Source: Limnohabitans sp.
GTDB lineage: Bacteria > Pseudomonadota > Gammaproteobacteria > Burkholderiales > Burkholderiaceae_C
NCBI GenBank assembly: GCA_021731425.1
Contig: JAKFXJ010000058.1
Coordinates: 1-7,925 of the forward strand
DNA length: 7,925 bases
Reading direction: 5' to 3'
Position 1 is the first letter of the stretch. Each line of letters begins with the position of its first letter. The notes under the pieces are model-generated. The model saw nothing but the letters and a program-made list of their open reading frames with translations. It was not told the origin of the DNA and searched no databases. This document shows, one piece after another, positions 5,948 through 7,925 of the stretch. Both the position numbers and the translations under genes were made by a program.

Positions 5948-6754
5948 ATGCCCACACCCCCTACCCTGTCCAACAACCTCTCTTTTGGCCTGCAAGGCCG
6001 CGTGGTCATCGTCACCGGGGCGGCCAATGGCATTGGCGAGGCCTGTGCCCGCCGATTTGCCGCCGAAGCCGCCCATGTGGTGTTGGCCGATGTAAACAGC
6101 GAACGCGGCGCGGCCGTGGCCGCCGATTTGCGCAGTGCGGGCCACAGCGCAGGTTTTATGGCCTGCGACGTCTCGCGCAAAGCCGATGTCGACGCGCTGG
6201 TGGACCATGTGCTGCAGGCCTTTGGCCGCATCGATGTGCTGGTGAACAACGCCGGAATTTTCAAGGCAGCGGATTTTCTGGACGTGACCGAAGAAGACTT
6301 TGATGCCGTCATCAACGTGAACATCAAAGGCTCGTTTTTGATGGGCCAGGCCGCCGCCCGTGCCATGAAGAGCACCGGGGGTGGCTCGATCGTCAACATG
6401 AGCTCGGTCAACGCGGTACTGGCCATCCCCAATATCGCCAGCTACAACGTGAGCAAAGGCGGCATCAACCAGCTGACCCGCGCCATGTCGCTGGCTCTGG
6501 CCGATTTTGGCATCCGCGTGAACGCGGTGGCCCCCGGCACCATCGCCACCGAACTGGCCCGCCAAGCCGTGCTGACCAGCGAGGCGGCCGAGAAAAAAAT
6601 CATGATGCGCACCCCCATGAAACGCCTGGGCGAGCCCTACGAGGTGGCCAAGGTGGTGGCATTTTTGGCCAGCGATGCGGCCAGCTACATCACCGGTGAA
6701 ATCGTCACGGTGGATGGCGGTCGCATGGCACTCAATTACACCGTTCCTGTCTGA
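5948..6754 (+). CDS. SDR family oxidoreductase (glucose 1-dehydrogenase-like)
   Basis: A 268-residue classical short-chain dehydrogenase/reductase. The Rossmann motif TGAANGIG (23-30) is followed by an acidic residue at the end of beta-2 (Asp48), which favours NAD(H) over NADP(H). NNAG (100-103), the catalytic Ser153, Tyr166 and Lys170 (YNVSK) and the C-terminal VTVDGG (253-258) are all present. Length is typical. Proteins of this type are often annotated as glucose 1-dehydrogenase or 3-oxoacyl-ACP reductase-like, but substrate cannot be read from sequence. The ATG at 5948 has a strong GAGGAG eight bases upstream; residues 1-15 precede the fold and are variable in the family. It is the first of three co-directional genes, 14 bases ahead of the thioesterase. 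A role with sugar acids (compare the kdgK operon) or with aldehyde or acyl metabolism (compare gloA and the thioesterase) is possible but unproven. Confidence 0.87.
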   Translation: MPTPPTLSNNLSFGLQGRVVIVTGAANGIGEACARRFAAEAAHVVLADVNSERGAAVAADLRSAGHSAGFMACDVSRKADVDALVDHVLQAFGRIDVLVNNAGIFKAADFLDVTEEDFDAVINVNIKGSFLMGQAAARAMKSTGGGSIVNMSSVNAVLAIPNIASYNVSKGGINQLTRAMSLALADFGIRVNAVAPGTIATELARQAVLTSEAAEKKIMMRTPMKRLGEPYEVAKVVAFLASDAASYITGEIVTVDGGRMALNYTVPV

Positions 6755-6768
6755 AAGAAACCGTTTTA

Positions 6769-7341
6769 ATGAGCAACCCAACCCACACACGCGATTCCCT
6801 GCTCGACACCTGGCTGGCCCAAGAAAAAGTGGTGCGCCAACGCCTCGATGCTGGCGCTGGCCCCGGCGTGGCACGCCCCGACCAAGTCGCGGGCAAAACC
6901 GGCCTCGAAGTCATGCAAGGGCTGCTGAGCGGCGAGCTGCCTTATGCCAGCATCGCCAAGACCCTGGACTTCACGCTGATCGAAGTCAGTGAAGGCCAAG
7001 CCATTTTTCAAGGCGCTCCGGGCTTGAACCACATGAACCCGCTGGGCACCGTGCACGGCGGCTGGTTTGCCACCCTGCTCGACTCGGCCCTGGGCTGCGC
7101 CGTGCACACCATGATGCCGCCCGGTCGCGGCTACACCACAGCCGACCTGAGCGTCAAACTCGTCAAGGCCCTCACCCCCAAAGTGCAGCGCGTGCGGGCC
7201 ATTGGCCAAGTGGTGCACTGTGGCCGCCAACTGGCCACCGCCGAAGCCCGGCTGGTCGGGCCTGACGGCACCCTGTACGCCCATGCCAGCACCGCTTGCC
7301 TGGTTTTTGAAATGCCATCACCCACTGGAAACAAACCATGA
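6769..7341 (+). CDS. PaaI family (hotdog-fold) thioesterase
   Basis: A 190-residue single-domain hotdog protein of the PaaI/4HBT type, predicted to hydrolyse acyl-CoA or a related thioester. The core motif [20 protein letters not shown] (90-109) has the conserved HGG (His96) and the helix Asp105 that act in catalysis in this family. [14 protein letters not shown] (122-135) is the usual central strand, followed by a regular C-terminal strand pair (141-181). About 60 residues precede the hotdog core, more than in minimal PaaI proteins. The start at 6769 is 14 bases after the SDR stop with only a purine-rich AAAGAAA as ribosome-binding site. The stop overlaps the gloA start by ATGA, so the two are probably translated together. 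Substrate is unknown; aromatic or short acyl-CoA is the family default. Confidence 0.86.
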   Translation: MSNPTHTRDSLLDTWLAQEKVVRQRLDAGAGPGVARPDQVAGKTGLEVMQGLLSGELPYASIAKTLDFTLIEVSEGQAIFQGAPGLNHMNPLGTVHGGWFATLLDSALGCAVHTMMPPGRGYTTADLSVKLVKALTPKVQRVRAIGQVVHCGRQLATAEARLVGPDGTLYAHASTACLVFEMPSPTGNKP

Positions 7342-7730
7342 GACTTCTTCACACCATGCTGCGCGTGGGCAACCTGCAACGCTCGATCGACTTCTACACC
7401 CAGGTGCTGGGCATGACTCTGCAACGCACTTCTGAAAACCCCGAGTACAAATACTCGCTGGCCTTTGTCGGCTACGGCACCAACCCGGACCATGCCGAAA
7501 TCGAGCTGACCTACAACTGGGGCGTGGAGAGCTACGAGATGGGCACGGCCTATGGCCACATCGCCTTGGGTGTGCCCGACGTGTATGCCGCCTGCGACAA
7601 GATCAAGGCCGCGGGAGGCAAGGTGACCCGCGAGGCCGGTCCAGTCAAGGGTGGCACCACCGTGATTGCCTTTGTGACCGACCCCGATGGTTACAAGGTC
7701 GAACTAATACAAATAAAATCAATGACTTAA
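7338..7730 (+). CDS. gloA: Lactoylglutathione lyase (glyoxalase I)
   Basis: A 130-residue cytoplasmic VOC-fold enzyme that converts the methylglyoxal-glutathione hemithioacetal to S-D-lactoylglutathione. The protein is very close to E. coli GloA, beginning [11 protein letters not shown] and containing [18 protein letters not shown] (30-47) and [17 protein letters not shown] (97-113). The metal ligands His5, Glu56, His74 and Glu122 are present at the same numbers as in E. coli, and the short form lacking the eukaryotic inserts suggests the Ni/Co-dependent type. It overlaps the thioesterase stop by ATGA. The last nine codons are unlike the rest: CTA, ATA (twice) and TCA occur only there, and the stop is TAA while every other gene in the window ends in TGA. 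The C-terminal tail after GYKVELI has probably been replaced, without loss of any known catalytic residue. Confidence 0.95.
   Translation: MRLLHTMLRVGNLQRSIDFYTQVLGMTLQRTSENPEYKYSLAFVGYGTNPDHAEIELTYNWGVESYEMGTAYGHIALGVPDVYAACDKIKAAGGKVTREAGPVKGGTTVIAFVTDPDGYKVELIQIKSMT
7701..7730 (+). other. AT-rich patch at gloA 3' end, candidate attachment-site junction
   Basis: Only 6 of these 30 bases are G or C, against a clearly GC-rich background on both sides. The patch covers the last codons and stop of gloA, with codons not used elsewhere in the gene. Integration by tyrosine recombinases into the 3' end of a conserved gene, restoring the reading frame with element-borne sequence, gives this kind of junction. 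No direct repeat partner lies in the window, so the att call is an inference. Confidence 0.35.
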
Positions 7731-7737
7731 CAAGTCG

Positions 7738-7756
7738 GCCGCCATTTCAGCCGCCA
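7738..7756. repeat. Short direct repeat GCCGCCA
   Basis: GCCGCCA occurs at 7738-7744 and 7750-7756, exactly 12 bases apart, immediately after the AT-rich end of gloA. It could be a pair of protein-binding arm sites or chance in GC-rich DNA. Confidence 0.35.
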
Positions 7757-7760
7757 AATT

Positions 7761-7799
7761 GAGGGTGTCGCCATGCGGCTACCCTCGCGGGCTGGCGAC
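7761..7799 (+). repeat. Two interlocking inverted repeats around an ATG
   Basis: Stem one is GAGGGT (7761-7766) with ACCCTC (7781-7786), with inner GCC/GGC pairs (7770-7772 and 7777-7779) closing on the ATGC loop that holds the ATG at 7773. Stem two is GTCGCCA (7767-7773) with TGGCGAC (7793-7799). The 5' arm of stem two lies inside stem one and its 3' arm outside, so the two are either mutually exclusive or form a pseudoknot. All pairs are perfect Watson-Crick. Confidence 0.5.
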
Positions 7800-7822
7800 T
7801 GCGCTATCGGCTCCGGCCATTA

Positions 7823-7837
7823 CCAGGGCCGCCCTGG
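7823..7837. repeat. Perfect inverted repeat CCAGGG/CCCTGG
   Basis: CCAGGG (7823-7828) and CCCTGG (7832-7837) flank a 3-base loop. This is another compact GC-rich hairpin in the tail region. Confidence 0.45.
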
Positions 7838-7846
7838 CAGGTTCCC

Positions 7847-7870
7847 GCGCTGGTATTTCCGCCCCAGCGC
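7847..7870. repeat. Perfect 7-bp inverted repeat GCGCTGG/CCAGCGC
   Basis: GCGCTGG (7847-7853) pairs with CCAGCGC (7864-7870) across a 10-base pyrimidine-rich loop. It adjoins the terminator-like element that follows. Confidence 0.45.
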
Positions 7871-7906
7871 CCCGCGTGGCTTTCACGGGCATGAAGGCGG
7901 GGTTTT
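7870..7906 (+). terminator. Possible weak terminator: GC stem followed by TTTT
   Basis: CCCCGC (7870-7875) pairs with GCGGGG (7897-7902) and is followed by TTTT (7903-7906). The intervening 21 bases can fold further (TTCA/TGAA, 7882-7885 with 7892-7895). The loop is large and the T run short, so this is a weak candidate; it could terminate gloA transcripts or act as an attenuator in the tail. Confidence 0.25.
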
Positions 7907-7925
7907 ATCGCGTCAGGTTTTCGAT

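Larger units (their letters stand above)
7731..7925 (+). other. Structured GC-rich tail open in two frames, possible mobile-element end or ash/icd-like leader
   Basis: No conventional gene can be assigned. The frame from 7731 is open to the window edge, with an ATG at 7773 (51 codons visible, rich in Gly, Arg, Pro and Phe). The frame from 7732 is open as well and reads Ala/Arg/Pro-rich before GMKAGFYRVRFS at the edge. Both proteins look like low-complexity translations of structured DNA. At least four inverted repeats and one short direct repeat are packed into it. The look is reminiscent of the ash/icd-like leader ORFs that overlap small regulatory RNAs in P4/P1-type phages and integrated elements; this rests on impression and not on a verified match. 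The sequence continues beyond the window. Confidence 0.3.

Noticed and set aside
4876..6303. Plus-strand open frame of 475 codons
   Set aside because: It runs antisense to the kinase and zinc-ribbon genes and then out of frame through the SDR; no domain is visible.
5759..6874. Minus-strand open frame of 371 codons opposite the SDR
   Set aside because: The plus-strand SDR has every catalytic motif and a strong ribosome-binding site; the antisense frame is His/Gly-rich without motifs.

Overview
The window looks like a chromosomal segment of a GC-rich betaproteobacterium, most likely Burkholderiales and perhaps Comamonadaceae. The basis is overall codon use and the style of the proteins (KdgK/DgoK/DgoA, a YfiP-type DTW protein, a PA4780-type RIO1-like kinase, GloA); no rRNA or other taxonomic marker is present. 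It is densely coded, with ten intact protein genes plus one small probable gene, and no tRNA, rRNA, IS or CRISPR was seen.

Left part (9-2538, + strand): a tight three-gene catabolic operon, kdgK-dgoK-dgoA, with both junctions being ATGA stop/start overlaps. It encodes two 2-keto-3-deoxy sugar acid kinases of unrelated folds plus a KDPGal/KDPG-type aldolase, so it takes 2-keto-3-deoxygluconate and 2-keto-3-deoxygalactonate to pyruvate and glyceraldehyde 3-phosphate. It converges on the next cluster through a very short intergenic gap that holds a minus-strand intrinsic terminator.

Middle part (5811 down to 2563, - strand): a small CxxC...CxxC protein, a RIO1-like kinase and a DTW-domain tRNA acp3U synthase (tapT) are closely packed, the last two sharing one base (TGATG). 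After a 78-base gap come a VOC-fold protein and a pirin with a GTG start. The first three may form a translation-related unit; the last two look like a small stress or detoxification pair.

Right part (5948-7730, + strand): an SDR dehydrogenase, a PaaI-like hotdog thioesterase and glyoxalase I (gloA), the last two overlapping by ATGA.

Tail (about 7700-7925): the last nine codons of gloA are abruptly AT-rich, use codons absent from the rest of the gene, and end in the only TAA stop of the window. They are followed by 195 bases of GC-rich DNA full of inverted repeats and open in two frames. This looks like the boundary of an integrated mobile element at the 3' end of gloA and is the most unusual part of the window. 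The mobile-element reading is an inference.
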